Assembly: GCA_963576565.1 (NCBI GenBank) | Contig: OY755040.1 | Location: forward strand, 26,952,703 to 27,016,702 | Direction of reading: 5' to 3' | Length of the DNA stretch: 64,000 bases | DNA from: Aspidapion aeneum | Taxonomy: Eukaryota > Arthropoda > Insecta > Coleoptera > Brentidae | In this document: piece by piece, positions 24,408 through 34,520 of the stretch | How positions within the stretch are numbered: the first letter of the stretch is position 1 | Layout: every line of letters starts with the position of its first letter | Position numbers and translations under genes: made by a program | The notes under the pieces: generated by a model | The model's database searches: none | What the model was told of the DNA's origin: nothing | The model's input: the letters and a program-made list of their open reading frames with translations, nothing else

Positions 24408-25275
24408 GATAAAAACCCTTACCTTTGGCAACACAAATCCACTCAATGGACATCTGTCAAACTCATGCCAAATACAATATGGCGACTCAAAGATGAAAAG
24501 CAGGATTATTTTTGGGAATTCTATTAGGTGACCACAAATACAAAAAAGATGTGTATTGAAAATTTTTATCCATTGTGGGCGTCATTTTTACCATAAGTTA
24601 AAACATTTTTGAGTTATGCTTAGGAAACTACGAGATTGACCTAAGGGTAAACCTAGACACTAAAATTTGATTTTTTCATGAAAGTTTCAAAACCGGATGA
24701 AATGCTTAAATTAATTAAATTACAAAGCTCTACCTTTCTAAATAACGAAAGCTAATTTTTTATTATTTGTATTCGATATTCGGTCAAATATGACGGTTTA
24801 CATAATATGACGGACCCACGATTTTGCGCCAATGTTTTACTGACTATTTTTTATACCTAAAGCTCTACAAAAAACTACTTAAACGTTTTTCTCTTAAAAT
24901 TATAGCTTTCATCAAAAATATTCAAAATCGGTTTACAAATGACAAAGTTATGAATTTTACAAAATTGTTTTCATTTTTAAGACTTCTTTTATTTGGCATG
25001 ATTTTAAAAGTCGAATTTTGGAGCAAGAGCTTTCAGCCTCTGACACCATCATAGTAATATATGATATAATGAAGTTTTTTAGATTTTCGACGAAAGCGTA
25101 ATTTTAAGTGAAAAATAGTTTGGTAGTTTTTTGTAGAGTTTTAAATTACCTTTTTACCGATATGCCCTCTAGGTTCCTAGAGGTTGGCGTAAAGTAAAAA
25201 AAATAGTCGGGAAAAAATTGGTGCAAAATTGTAGGTCCGACATATTCATATCATCATATTTGATAGAATGTATAC

Positions 25276-25985
25276 TGGGGCTCCCTGGTGGTCCAGATAG
25301 GAGAGTTGTCTGGAATTTAACGGTGTCAGATGTGGACTGTAATTTTAAGGGAATAAGGTCATAGGCTAAGCTGGTACAAGGGATTCTGAAATGGTCTAGT
25401 TTACCTTCTAGGTTAGTGTAGCAATAAACAAATGTATGTAAGGTAAAAATAATGCATTTTCACTTACCATTTTTATACAAGAAGTGGAACTCATGGGAGG
25501 ACGCGCTGTTAAACCGTAGTTTTTGCACCCCACATTCCTGTGGTAGGAGAGTCGCTAACACGCGTGTATTATCGTTCGAAGGCGAAACGGTTCTCTGTGA
25601 TGCTGCAGCAGGTATTCGCTACTGCGTTCGTTCTCCCACATGTCGCCCAGTGGCGTCGTTAATCCATAGGCGTAGGAGAAAAGGAATAAGTAGGAAGGAA
25701 TGAGATTACGAAGGTCCATATTAAAGGAACTAGGAACCTTAGTAATTCAAAATGCATTTTATGTAAAGTAAATTAATTATAGCAAATTGTAATATTTGCC
25801 TTTAAAACCGCGGGAGTTTCAAATGCAAATAACCCAGTAATTTTAAGTACTTAATTAGTTAATTAATACTAAATAAACAAAAAATAGAAAATGCTCTAGT
25901 GAATCACCAAATAGCCTAATTCGAACCAATTTGGTAAATTATAGTAAAAAGAACATATTTACAAAAAGGAAGGCGGGACGAACCA
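25276..25985 (-). repeat. 3' LTR of BEL element
   Basis: The LTR is 710 bp, the same length as the 5' LTR, with one visible substitution. It is preceded on the element strand by a polypurine tract. An 83-codon plus-strand reading frame inside both LTRs is a by-product of their sequence and not a gene. Confidence 0.95.
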
Positions 25986-25999
25986 TTTCCCACCCCCCT
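25986..25999 (-). other. Polypurine tract of BEL element
   Basis: On the element strand AGGGGGGTGGGAAA abuts the 3' LTR. It is the expected plus-strand primer for DNA synthesis. Confidence 0.85.
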
Positions 26000-26027
26000 G
26001 AGAATGCCCAGGGGCATTTCAGAGAGT

Positions 26028-27230
26028 TTAATTTGTAGGCAGGGCGCATAGTTTTACCAAAGGCCGTTTGTAGGTACCTTTAGTAGTCTTTACAATAGCA
26101 ACCCGTGGAACATTATCAGAACCTTTAATAAGGTCTTCAATGCGGCCTAGGGGCCAATCCAATGGAGTGGAATTTTCATCTTTGATCAGTACCATAGTAC
26201 CAATATCAATGGAAGCAAGAGGTTGGTGCCATTTGGCTCGCTGTTGCAAAGTGTGCAAATATTCGCGATGCCAGCGAATCCAAAAATCGCGGTGCATTCT
26301 TTGCAACAGTTGCCACCTGGACAGCCTGTTTAACGCAATATCGCAGTAGTTTGGATCGGGTATTGTACCTGGAGGCCTCAAATTTAAAAAATTATTAGGA
26401 GTCAAGACCGCCAGATCAGTAGGATCGGTGCTTAAGGCACATAAAGGACGTGAGTTCATTATGGCTTCAACTTGGGTTAAAACCGTATTTAATTCCTCAT
26501 AGGTGAGTATTTGATTTCCAACTACCCTGTGAAGATGAGTCTTTAAAGATTTAATGTTTGATTCCCAAATGCCTCCCATGTGGGGAGCAGCAGGTGGGTT
26601 AAAAGACCAAACTATACCTTCCCCCTTCACGCAATCAGAAAAAATTTGTCGCAAGTATTTTTCAGAGGCCACGAAGTTGGTCCCGCAGTCTGAAGAGATC
26701 TTTGAGCATAGTCCTCTTCTAGCTATGAAGCGGCGCAGAGCAGCCAGAAAGGCTTCTGATGTCATATCAGAGACTAACTCTAAATGCACGGCTTTAACAG
26801 CGCAACAGATAAATAAACAGACATATGCTTTCATGGTTTTTGCACCTCTGGTCCGACCAAGAGTAATCGTGAACGGACCACAAAAATCTATACCTACATT
26901 TTCGAACACCTTTGCTTCGGAAACTCTAAATTTCGGTAGGTTACCCATAGGGGGTTGAAGGGAGTTAGGTTTAGTTTTCCAGCAAGTATGGCAAGAACTT
27001 AAAACTTTTCTCACTACCTTTTTAGCAGACAATACCCAGAAGTTTTGCATTAGTAAAAAAGTTGTGGTCTGTATACCACAATGAAGATTGCTGCGATGCA
27101 AATCTAAAATCAGTAATTCAGTGAATTTTGCACTAGAAGGCAAAAGAATTGGAAATTTTTTATCGTATGATAAATTTGAATGGCATAAACGGCCTCCAAC
27201 ACGAAGCAAATCGTAGCTTTCATTATGCAA
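26028..27230 (-). CDS. BEL/Pao integrase, out-of-frame 3' part of pol
   Basis: This 400-residue frame overlaps the end of the first part by a few bases, in a different frame. It begins with the family-typical linker LLRVGGRL. The zinc domain has H45, H50, C80 and C83 (CHTC). The catalytic core has D115 (VGIDFCGPF), D181 (SSDCGTNF) and E223 (GGIWESN), so the DDE triad is complete. It has no good ATG of its own; it is the continuation of pol, cut off by a one-base shift near a run of five T (about 27236-27240). A programmed shift, a recent mutation or an assembly error are all possible. It ends 42 nt before the LTR. Confidence 0.9.
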   Translation of the reverse strand: MHNESYDLLRVGGRLCHSNLSYDKKFPILLPSSAKFTELLILDLHRSNLHCGIQTTTFLLMQNFWVLSAKKVVRKVLSSCHTCWKTKPNSLQPPMGNLPKFRVSEAKVFENVGIDFCGPFTITLGRTRGAKTMKAYVCLFICCAVKAVHLELVSDMTSEAFLAALRRFIARRGLCSKISSDCGTNFVASEKYLRQIFSDCVKGEGIVWSFNPPAAPHMGGIWESNIKSLKTHLHRVVGNQILTYEELNTVLTQVEAIMNSRPLCALSTDPTDLAVLTPNNFLNLRPPGTIPDPNYCDIALNRLSRWQLLQRMHRDFWIRWHREYLHTLQQRAKWHQPLASIDIGTMVLIKDENSTPLDWPLGRIEDLIKGSDNVPRVAIVKTTKGTYKRPLVKLCALPTN

Positions 27231-30200
27231 AAATGGACATAATTTTTGAAAAGCTTTTCTTATCTTTTAGTAATTCAATTTCTTTTTGGAAAGAAAAAGA
27301 TTGTACGCATTTCGAAATAAAAAGTAAGCCCCTGTAGCAATCCCGATTTGTAAGGTAATCAGTAGCAAAATTGTATGAGGGATTTTTAAACTTTTGTAAC
27401 CCTCGCAAAAAGTAAGCAACTATTCTCTTAATTTTAAAAAGAGAACTGTATTTTTCAAACAAGCTGTTTACATAATATTCAACTGTTTGTTCGCAAGTAA
27501 AAACGTTAAAAATATTTTTTCGCTGTTCTTCCAAAACTGCATTCCCATCGTAAGTAACTGTCATAAAATCCCAAGTATTTGTAGGTTGGTTTAGAAAAGA
27601 AGGCCCTTCTAACCAAAAATAAAATCTTTGTAAATCAGAGGGATACATTTCCCTAGTACCGCAGTCAGCAGGATTTTGTTCAGTAGGAACATAATGCCAA
27701 AACTCAGGTCTAATTCTTCCTTGTATATAGGCAGTTCTATTCGAAACAAATGTTTTAAATTTGTGAGGAGATCCCTGAATCCAAGATAAGGTCACTGTGC
27801 TATCAGTAAAAGCAAGAATTTTATCAAATTTAATTTTTTCCGAGAACGTTTCTAGTAAAAAATCCATTAATTTAGCCAACAAAACAGCTCCTAAAAGCTC
27901 TAGTCTTGGTAAAGTTAGTTTACGACGCAACGGTGCGACTCTAGATTTACTACAAACAAAAAAAACTTTAATGTTTCCATCAGAATAAAAAATTCGAATA
28001 TAAGCGACAGCACAATAGGCCCGTTCTGAACTATCGCAAAATCCTACTAGCTGGATTTGACTAGCATTAGGCAAAATTATTTGACGAGGAATTTTAACAG
28101 AATGCAAAAACTTTAATTCATTTTTAAATTTTTCCCATTTAAAAACAATTTCCGGACTGACAGGGTCGTCCCAGTTTAAGTCTTCTGCCCAGCAGTATTG
28201 AACAATTAATTTTAAAATTAAAACTATTGGCGCCAAAAAAGACAGAGGGTCGTAAATGCGGGCCAAATTACTTAAAATTGTTCTTTTAGTGCATGTTTGG
28301 AGAGGACAGTCGAAAGTATAAAAAAATTCATCAGTATGAGGGTTCCAATTTAAACCGAGAATTTTCAAAGTTGAATTTTCAGCATCTAAATCGAGAGAAA
28401 GAGCCTTCATCGAAATGTGTGACTCAGGAAGATCGGATAGTAACTCGGGACAATTGCTCGCCCATTTACGCAATTCGAATCCACCTCGGCTAAGTAGCTC
28501 GATTAATTGATTTTTCATCTCAGTGGCCTTAAAAAAGTCATCACTTCCCGAAATCACATCATCGACAAAAACTGCCTCCTCAATGATTTTTGAGGCAAGA
28601 GGAAGGTCCTCATGCTCTCTAGCAAGTTGCAGCAAAGTTCTGATAGCCAAAAAGGGGCTACAAGAGACCCCGAATAAAACTCTATTTATTTCGAAGTCTT
28701 GAATAGGCTGGTTAGGATCAAACCTCCAAACTATTCTTTGAAAATTAGTTTGACTAGGGTCAACTAAAATCATCCTGTACATTTGACGGATGTCGCAACA
28801 AAAGCAAAATTTATGCAAACGATAAAGTAACAAAATTTTTTGTAAGTCCCTTTGTAAAGGGGGCCCAGTATAAACAGCGTTGTTGAGCGAGATTTTGCCA
28901 GGGGCGTGCATGCTCGCATCAAAAACCACCCTCAGGGGGGTGCTAGTAGAATCTTTTTTAAACACCGCATGGTGTGCAATATAAAAATGATTTGAAATTT
29001 CGGTCGGCAAAGGTGCAGAAACCGGTTGCATATGATTATTATCTAAATAATCTTGTAAAACAGAGCTGTAGGCAGCATAAAAATCAGGGTTTTGTAGCAA
29101 TTTCTTCTCAAGGGAGAAAAAACGACGTACGGCAATGGATCGAGTGTCGCCAAAATCTGGAGCAGTAACTTTAAATGGTAAAGATACAATATATCTCCCC
29201 TCCTCATTTTTTGAGGTAGTTTTCAAAAAATAATTTTCGCAAAACTCATCTTCGGGGTCAATGGCCTTGACATTAGGTATGTCATCTATTTGCCAAAATC
29301 GTTGTAGATTTTTATCCAAATTGACAAAAGAATCGTTCATTGACGTAGTAAAAAATGTTTTAATTTGATTTGTAGTTGAAGGTGAAAGTGAAAGATTGCC
29401 CATTATTCCCCAACCAAAAATAGTATTAATGCAGACGGGGTTGTTGGGTCCCGTAGACAAACGACCATCTAGCAAAATGTAAGGGTACACATCGCCGCCC
29501 AACAATAAATCAATTTTATCGCTTTTATTAAAGCCTGGGTCAGCTAGTTCTAAGTTGGCGAGAAAAGGAAAACTTTTAATCGAAAATGAGGAATGAGGTA
29601 AATCACTACAAATTTTATCGAGTATTATCGCATCAAAATTAAAAACAAAATTATTATCACGCAAAGAGGATATATTGCAATTAATTCCAGATTTTGCCGA
29701 AGTTGTCATTCCATCTAAGCTTTGGAGAGTCATGGCGATATTAAATTTAGGAAGGCCCAAACTATCAGCACATGACTTAGATATAAATGAAGATTGAGCA
29801 CCAGAGTCACAGATGGCGCGCACTGTGTGCCAATTTTGAAAAACATCCTGTATTTGTATTAAAGCGGTACAGAGAAGTACTTCGCGATCATTTAAAGACA
29901 TACCAGTAACAATGGTGTTAGTGGTTCTATTAAATTCGGTAGCCACGGGGCTCCTCGGGGGTTGCACTGCAGAAGTAGAGGGGCTACTCGCAGAACTAGG
30001 TGTAGAATTAATAGGAAAAAAATGTAAGAGACTGTGATGAAATTGGCCACAATGTAAACATCTTTTTTCTGATTTGCATTGCTGGGGTAAATTATGCTTT
30101 GAGGCCAAACAGTTGACACACGCTTTATGTTGTTTAACAATCTCAAAACGTTGCTGGGGAGTTTTCGCCAAAAAATTAGGACATCTGTATATTATATGAT

Positions 30201-31308
30201 CGCCACTTTTACAGAGAAAACAAAAATTTTGAGGGTTTGGAGTATTATTTAAGCCACTTTGGCCATTTGGAGACTGGGAGGCATTTTTGGAGGCTCTCTG
30301 AGTATTAGCAAACAAAGCAGATCGATTTTGAAACTTTGCTTGATTTTTCTGACTTGAAATTGACAAATCTTTATTTTTTAAGTAATCTTGAGTTTGTTGT
30401 ATTTGTTCCAACGCAATGCAATGGCTAGAAACAAAAGCACGAATTTTATCATAAGAGGGGATCTCATTGGAGCAATAATTTTGCTCAAATGCCTTGCGCG
30501 TGGTTGGGTCCAACCTATCCAAGAGCATTTGTGCCATAATATAATCCCAAAACTCCGTTTTAAAACCCATGACTTTTAAAGCACTTAAGTTTTTCGAAAA
30601 ACAATCAAGCAAATTCCTCAAATTCGTAGCATTCTCTTTAGTAAGAGGAGAGAAGCCTTCAATTGCCTTCCAGTGAAGGTAAGCTTGTAATCGTTTATTT
30701 GTATACCTATCCACCAAGGTGTGGTAGGCATTTAAATAATTTTCAGCAAGGATAGGAATGTCAGAAATGACATCCAGGGCAGGGCCCTTTAAATTAGAAA
30801 AAAGCAAATTGAATTTTTCAAAGTTTCCCAGCGACCTATTATTGTGCACGGTAGCATTAAAGGCTTGCAAAAAGGTTGGAAACTCCTTAAATTCCCCTTG
30901 AAAAAGAGGTATTTTTATCCTAGGCAGTAAACCATGCTGGTCTGTGGAGGCACAGGGACTGCCCATGGGATTTATCGTACTGCTCAAAAGCCCTCCATCT
31001 TCAAAGGGTAGTTCGAAAAGTTCGTAAAATATAGTGGAAATCTCGTCACAGCGTTTGCAAAAGTCCATAAACACTTTGTTTTCTACTACTAAGCGATCCT
31101 CATCAGAGGCTACCAACGTCAACAAAGTATTATGGTGCTTTTCAAAATCTTTTTTGATTTTTGACAATGTCCGAAATTTGACTTTAAAGCCGCTGTGATA
31201 GGCAGGGTCATTTTTTGCGAGGGTCGCGGATTCAATGATCAAATTTAGCTGTGAAATCGCACTATAGCGCAAGGCTTTAGCCTTTAAAATTTTATCCGAA
31301 CTAGACAT
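27223..31308 (-). CDS. BEL/Pao gag-pol polyprotein, first part
   Basis: This frame is 1,361 codons from the ATG of MSSSDKILKAKALRYS; an earlier non-ATG start 11 codons upstream is less likely. Gag fills roughly residues 1-350. A CX2CX4HX4C knuckle (CFLCKSGDHIIYRC) is near residue 361 and further Cys/His pairs follow at about 396-425. The protease motif DSGAQSSF is near 500. RT spans about 720-950 with RVVFDAS near 791 and the catalytic FVDD near 912. RNase H starts near 1083 (GFCDSSERAYCAVAY) and includes FTDSTVTLSW near 1165. The frame stops at a TAATGA just where the integrase linker should continue in the next frame. The polyprotein drives reverse transcription in cytoplasmic particles. 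Confidence 0.93.
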   Translation of the reverse strand: MSSSDKILKAKALRYSAISQLNLIIESATLAKNDPAYHSGFKVKFRTLSKIKKDFEKHHNTLLTLVASDEDRLVVENKVFMDFCKRCDEISTIFYELFELPFEDGGLLSSTINPMGSPCASTDQHGLLPRIKIPLFQGEFKEFPTFLQAFNATVHNNRSLGNFEKFNLLFSNLKGPALDVISDIPILAENYLNAYHTLVDRYTNKRLQAYLHWKAIEGFSPLTKENATNLRNLLDCFSKNLSALKVMGFKTEFWDYIMAQMLLDRLDPTTRKAFEQNYCSNEIPSYDKIRAFVSSHCIALEQIQQTQDYLKNKDLSISSQKNQAKFQNRSALFANTQRASKNASQSPNGQSGLNNTPNPQNFCFLCKSGDHIIYRCPNFLAKTPQQRFEIVKQHKACVNCLASKHNLPQQCKSEKRCLHCGQFHHSLLHFFPINSTPSSASSPSTSAVQPPRSPVATEFNRTTNTIVTGMSLNDREVLLCTALIQIQDVFQNWHTVRAICDSGAQSSFISKSCADSLGLPKFNIAMTLQSLDGMTTSAKSGINCNISSLRDNNFVFNFDAIILDKICSDLPHSSFSIKSFPFLANLELADPGFNKSDKIDLLLGGDVYPYILLDGRLSTGPNNPVCINTIFGWGIMGNLSLSPSTTNQIKTFFTTSMNDSFVNLDKNLQRFWQIDDIPNVKAIDPEDEFCENYFLKTTSKNEEGRYIVSLPFKVTAPDFGDTRSIAVRRFFSLEKKLLQNPDFYAAYSSVLQDYLDNNHMQPVSAPLPTEISNHFYIAHHAVFKKDSTSTPLRVVFDASMHAPGKISLNNAVYTGPPLQRDLQKILLLYRLHKFCFCCDIRQMYRMILVDPSQTNFQRIVWRFDPNQPIQDFEINRVLFGVSCSPFLAIRTLLQLAREHEDLPLASKIIEEAVFVDDVISGSDDFFKATEMKNQLIELLSRGGFELRKWASNCPELLSDLPESHISMKALSLDLDAENSTLKILGLNWNPHTDEFFYTFDCPLQTCTKRTILSNLARIYDPLSFLAPIVLILKLIVQYCWAEDLNWDDPVSPEIVFKWEKFKNELKFLHSVKIPRQIILPNASQIQLVGFCDSSERAYCAVAYIRIFYSDGNIKVFFVCSKSRVAPLRRKLTLPRLELLGAVLLAKLMDFLLETFSEKIKFDKILAFTDSTVTLSWIQGSPHKFKTFVSNRTAYIQGRIRPEFWHYVPTEQNPADCGTREMYPSDLQRFYFWLEGPSFLNQPTNTWDFMTVTYDGNAVLEEQRKNIFNVFTCEQTVEYYVNSLFEKYSSLFKIKRIVAYFLRGLQKFKNPSYNFATDYLTNRDCYRGLLFISKCVQSFSFQKEIELLKDKKSFSKIMSIFA

Positions 31309-32084
31309 GATTAAAAAAAAAATCCAAAAAATAATTGACAAAAATTAGGTAAACTGAAAAAAAAAATCAAAATTTGGACACCCTGTATAAATATTAATGT
31401 CCTACGTTTAATTACAATAATCAAACTATAAGCGCACAAAAGTAAAGAAAATACCCGATGCAAACTAATGATAACAAAAAAACTTGTGTATAAGTTTTTT
31501 TATCTTCGCCTCGCGAATTCAAATAAGTAGGTACCTACTATGTATTAAATTTAAAAATAAATACCTACAAATCAAAAGCATTTAATTTGGTAAAACTATT
31601 TATCTGCCTTTACACGAAAACAAATTCTCAAGTTAAGAATTAAATTTCCTTCAAAATTTATTATGCACGCAAAAAATGGATACAATCATAGCCATTTGCA
31701 GACAGATATTATAATAGTAAATTAGAAATAGATATATTCATAGCAATTTTTACGCAAAAACGAATATAGTAAAGCATCCGCAATCGGATATAGTCATAGC
31801 AATTTGCAATAAGCAAAAATGAATATGGCAATTTGGAGATTTTTTTCGAGCAAATTGGATATAATTATAGCAATCCACAAATGTGAAGGCACAACGGCTA
31901 AAATAATAGCACTTTGCAGACACTATTTTAAACTATTTCCAGTGACAAACAAAAAAACACCCAAATTCTATACGGTTTTTTTTTTTACAAAAAAGAAACG
32001 AAAAAACTTGATTTATTCGAAACAAAAAAAAGCATAGTAGTTTACAGATTTTATCTGTGTTTGGTTTTTCGCATGAAAAGGCTA

Positions 32085-32620
32085 AATTTATTGTTAAAAA
32101 TATTAAATTTTTACACAAAAAAAATCGCAAAATGTATTTTAGAAACCTAGGGGTTTTCTAAAGTAGGCATGTAAGAAAAACAAGGGTTTTTCTTGCATTT
32201 GTTTTTACACAAAAAAAAAATCGCAAAATGTATTTTAGAAACCTAGGGGTTTTCTAAAGTAGGCATGTAAGAAAAACAAGGGTTTTTCTTGCATTTGTTT
32301 TTACACAAAAAAAAATCGCAAAATGTATTTTAGAAACCTAGGGGTTTCTAAAGTAGGCATGTAAGAAAAACAAGGGTTTTTCTTGCATTTGAAACCAGTA
32401 AAAAAAGCATTTAGGAAAAACAAGGGTTTTTCTTGCATTTGTTTTTACACGAAAAAAAATCGCAAAATGTATTTTAGAAACCTAGGGGTTTTCTAAAGTA
32501 GGCATGTAAGAAAAACAAGGGTTTTTCTTGCATTTGAAACCAGTAAAAAAGGCATTTAGGAAAAACAAGGGTTTTTCTTGCATTTGAAACCAGTAAAAAA
32601 AAACTAACCTAAAAAGGCAA
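32085..32620 (-). repeat. Tandem repeats in BEL leader
   Basis: About four units of 90-110 bp, each with TCGCAAAATGTATTTTAGAA, CCTAGGGG and AACAAGGGTTTTTCTTGC, plus two short half-units with AAACCAGTAAAAAA, fill the leader between primer site and gag. Each unit contains an AAAAACAAGGGTTTTT palindrome. The units are nearly identical. The rest of the leader, 31309-32084, shows no gene. Confidence 0.85.
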
Positions 32621-32635
32621 AAAAACGATTCCAGA

Positions 32636-32654
32636 AATCCGGTTCGAAGGACCA
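32636..32654 (-). other. Primer-binding site, tRNA-Tyr type
   Basis: Four bases past the 5' LTR the element strand reads TGGTCCTTCGAACCGGATT. This pairs with the 3' end of insect tRNA-Tyr as I remember it (ends in CGAAGGA plus CCA), with one mismatch. It would prime minus-strand DNA synthesis. Confidence 0.7.
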
Positions 32655-32658
32655 AAAA

Positions 32659-33368
32659 TGGGGCTCCCTGGTGGTCCAGATAGGAGAGTTGTCTGGAATT
32701 TAACGGTGTCAGATGTGGACTGTAATTTTAAGGGAATAAGGTCATAGGCTAAGCTGGTACAAGGGATTCTGAAATGGTCTAGTTTACCTTCTAGGTTAGT
32801 GTAGCAATAAACAAATGTATGTAAGGTAAAAATAATGCATTTTCACTTACCATTTTTATACAGGAAGTGGAACTCATGGGAGGACGCGCTGTTAAACCGT
32901 AGTTTTTGCACCCCACATTCCTGTGGTAGGAGAGTCGCTAACACGCGTGTATTATCGTTCGAAGGCGAAACGGTTCTCTGTGATGCTGCAGCAGGTATTC
33001 GCTACTGCGTTCGTTCTCCCACATGTCGCCCAGTGGCGTCGTTAATCCATAGGCGTAGGAGAAAAGGAATAAGTAGGAAGGAATGAGATTACGAAGGTCC
33101 ATATTAAAGGAACTAGGAACCTTAGTAATTCAAAATGCATTTTATGTAAAGTAAATTAATTATAGCAAATTGTAATATTTGCCTTTAAAACCGCGGGAGT
33201 TTCAAATGCAAATAACCCAGTAATTTTAAGTACTTAATTAGTTAATTAATACTAAATAAACAAAAAATAGAAAATGCTCTAGTGAATCACCAAATAGCCT
33301 AATTCGAACCAATTTGGTAAATTATAGTAAAAAGAACATATTTACAAAAAGGAAGGCGGGACGAACCA
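32659..33368 (-). repeat. 5' LTR of BEL element
   Basis: The LTR is 710 bp, beginning TGGTTCGTCCCGCC and ending GAGCCCCA on the element strand. It holds the promoter for the genomic RNA. It is identical to the 3' LTR except for one visible base. Confidence 0.95.
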
Positions 33369-33925
33369 TTTACTACAAAAAATAATAAATTAGCTTACGT
33401 TATTTAGAATTATAGAGCCTTTAATTTTTTAAGCATTTTTTCTAATTCTAAAATTTTTATGGAAAAGTAAAATTTTGGTGTGTAGGGACACCCTCAGGCC
33501 AATTACGTAGTTTTTTTACCATTACTCAAAAACTTTATAATTCATCATAAAAATTAAACCCACTGTGGATAACACTTGTCAATACACATCTTTTTTATAT
33601 CCTATGATTTTTTTGTAAAATTAGCAGTTTCTCTATAAAACAAAAAATATATTTTTTTTGAGGCACAAAAGCATCAGAAATGCAAGTGATTAATAGTTTT
33701 TATAAAAGGAAAAATCGGTTAAGAAATAAAAAGTTGTGAATTTTTAAAACTTCTTATATTTTTCATGTAGCCGCCATATTTTATTTGGAATGAGTAGAAT
33801 GTCCAATAAGTAGAATTGTGTTGCCAAAGGTAACCGTTTTCAACACCTGGAGTGAACTTTGCATTAACACGAGAAGTGCATGAAGGCCTCTAAGCGAATA
33901 GACTAAAAGTGTAATGATTTCTTAC

Positions 33926-34040
33926 CTATCTCTACCAGTAGCTACAATTTCCAAATGCCTAGGTTTAGGCCTGGGCTTTCTACGGACACCAAAAGTTGGT
34001 GATTCATCGAGTTGACCTATTTCGGGAATCATTTCATTGT
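33926..34040 (-). CDS. Exon of Ser-rich scaffold gene
   Basis: The exon is 115 nt, phase 1 to phase 2. The acceptor is TTTAATTTCAG and the donor is GATAG/GTAAGA. It encodes DNEMIPEIGQLDESPTFGVR, then RKPRPKPRHLEIVATGRD. A basic Pro-rich stretch (RRKPRPKPRH) follows an acidic one. It sits only 24 bp from the right end of the long inverted-repeat element at 23495-33902, so that insertion landed very near the splice donor without destroying it. Confidence 0.8.
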
Positions 34041-34520
34041 CTGAAATTAAATAAATATAAGGAATTACCAGACAAGACTAACAAATACATAAAGATAAAA
34101 TAAATAAATATTTGGGCTTGTTCTCGAATTTGAATGGCAGGTACTAGTGCGTAGACATCGATTCGAGAATCCATTATTTTCCCTTTGATTTCCATCATCT
34201 TCATTCATGGGCCTTTTATTTTGATTGTGCTATACTTATAAAACAGAAACAACCACGGCTAAGGTTTACTACCAGCCTGTTCTGAGGCCAGAAATTACAT
34301 TTATTTAGTCTCTCGCTGCGCCTCAAAAAATGTATGTGATAAAATATACAAAAATGTATTAATTGTTTTAATGTCCTTTTTTTGGCTTGTCCTTTTAAAT
34401 TGTATTACCAATGATCGTCAATCATTAAGGCAATTTAGATTAAATTTTTATTAATAAAGTGTAAAACCTTTACAAATAATATGTTTTTTCTAATTGAAAA
34501 GCGTCAATTTTTAGGTATGT

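Larger units (their letters stand above)
25276..33368 (-). mobile_element. BEL/Pao LTR retrotransposon, nearly intact
   Basis: This 8,093-bp element carries two 710-bp LTRs, a primer site, a long leader, gag-pol and a polypurine tract, all on the minus strand. Domain order is gag, zinc knuckles, aspartic protease, RT, RNase H, integrase, as in BEL/Pao; there is no env. The only LTR difference I see is one base (25482 region A, 32864 region G), so the insertion is young. Flanks are TATAC and TTTAC, a probable 5-bp duplication with one change. The polyprotein is broken once, just before the integrase zinc domain. It lies in the intron between exons 23110 and 33926 of the Ser-rich gene, inside an older inverted-repeat element. 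Confidence 0.95.
23495..33902. mobile_element. Long-inverted-repeat element hosting two later insertions
   Basis: The left arm starts TCTATTCGCTTAGAGGC at 23495 and the right arm ends with its complement at 33902. Homology between arms continues for about 500 bp: TACCTTTGGCAACACAA, AAAAAGATGTGTATTGA and the ACACYAAAATTT block all recur inverted. The left arm is interrupted by the 847-bp element at 23561-24407, and the centre by the BEL element. Without these the element would be about 1.5 kb and largely palindromic. No transposase is visible, so it is non-autonomous. Confidence 0.8.

Noticed and set aside
25452..25703. 83-codon plus-strand frame, repeated at 32835-33086
   Set aside because: It lies inside both BEL LTRs and is duplicated only because the LTRs are. 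It has no start context or family likeness.
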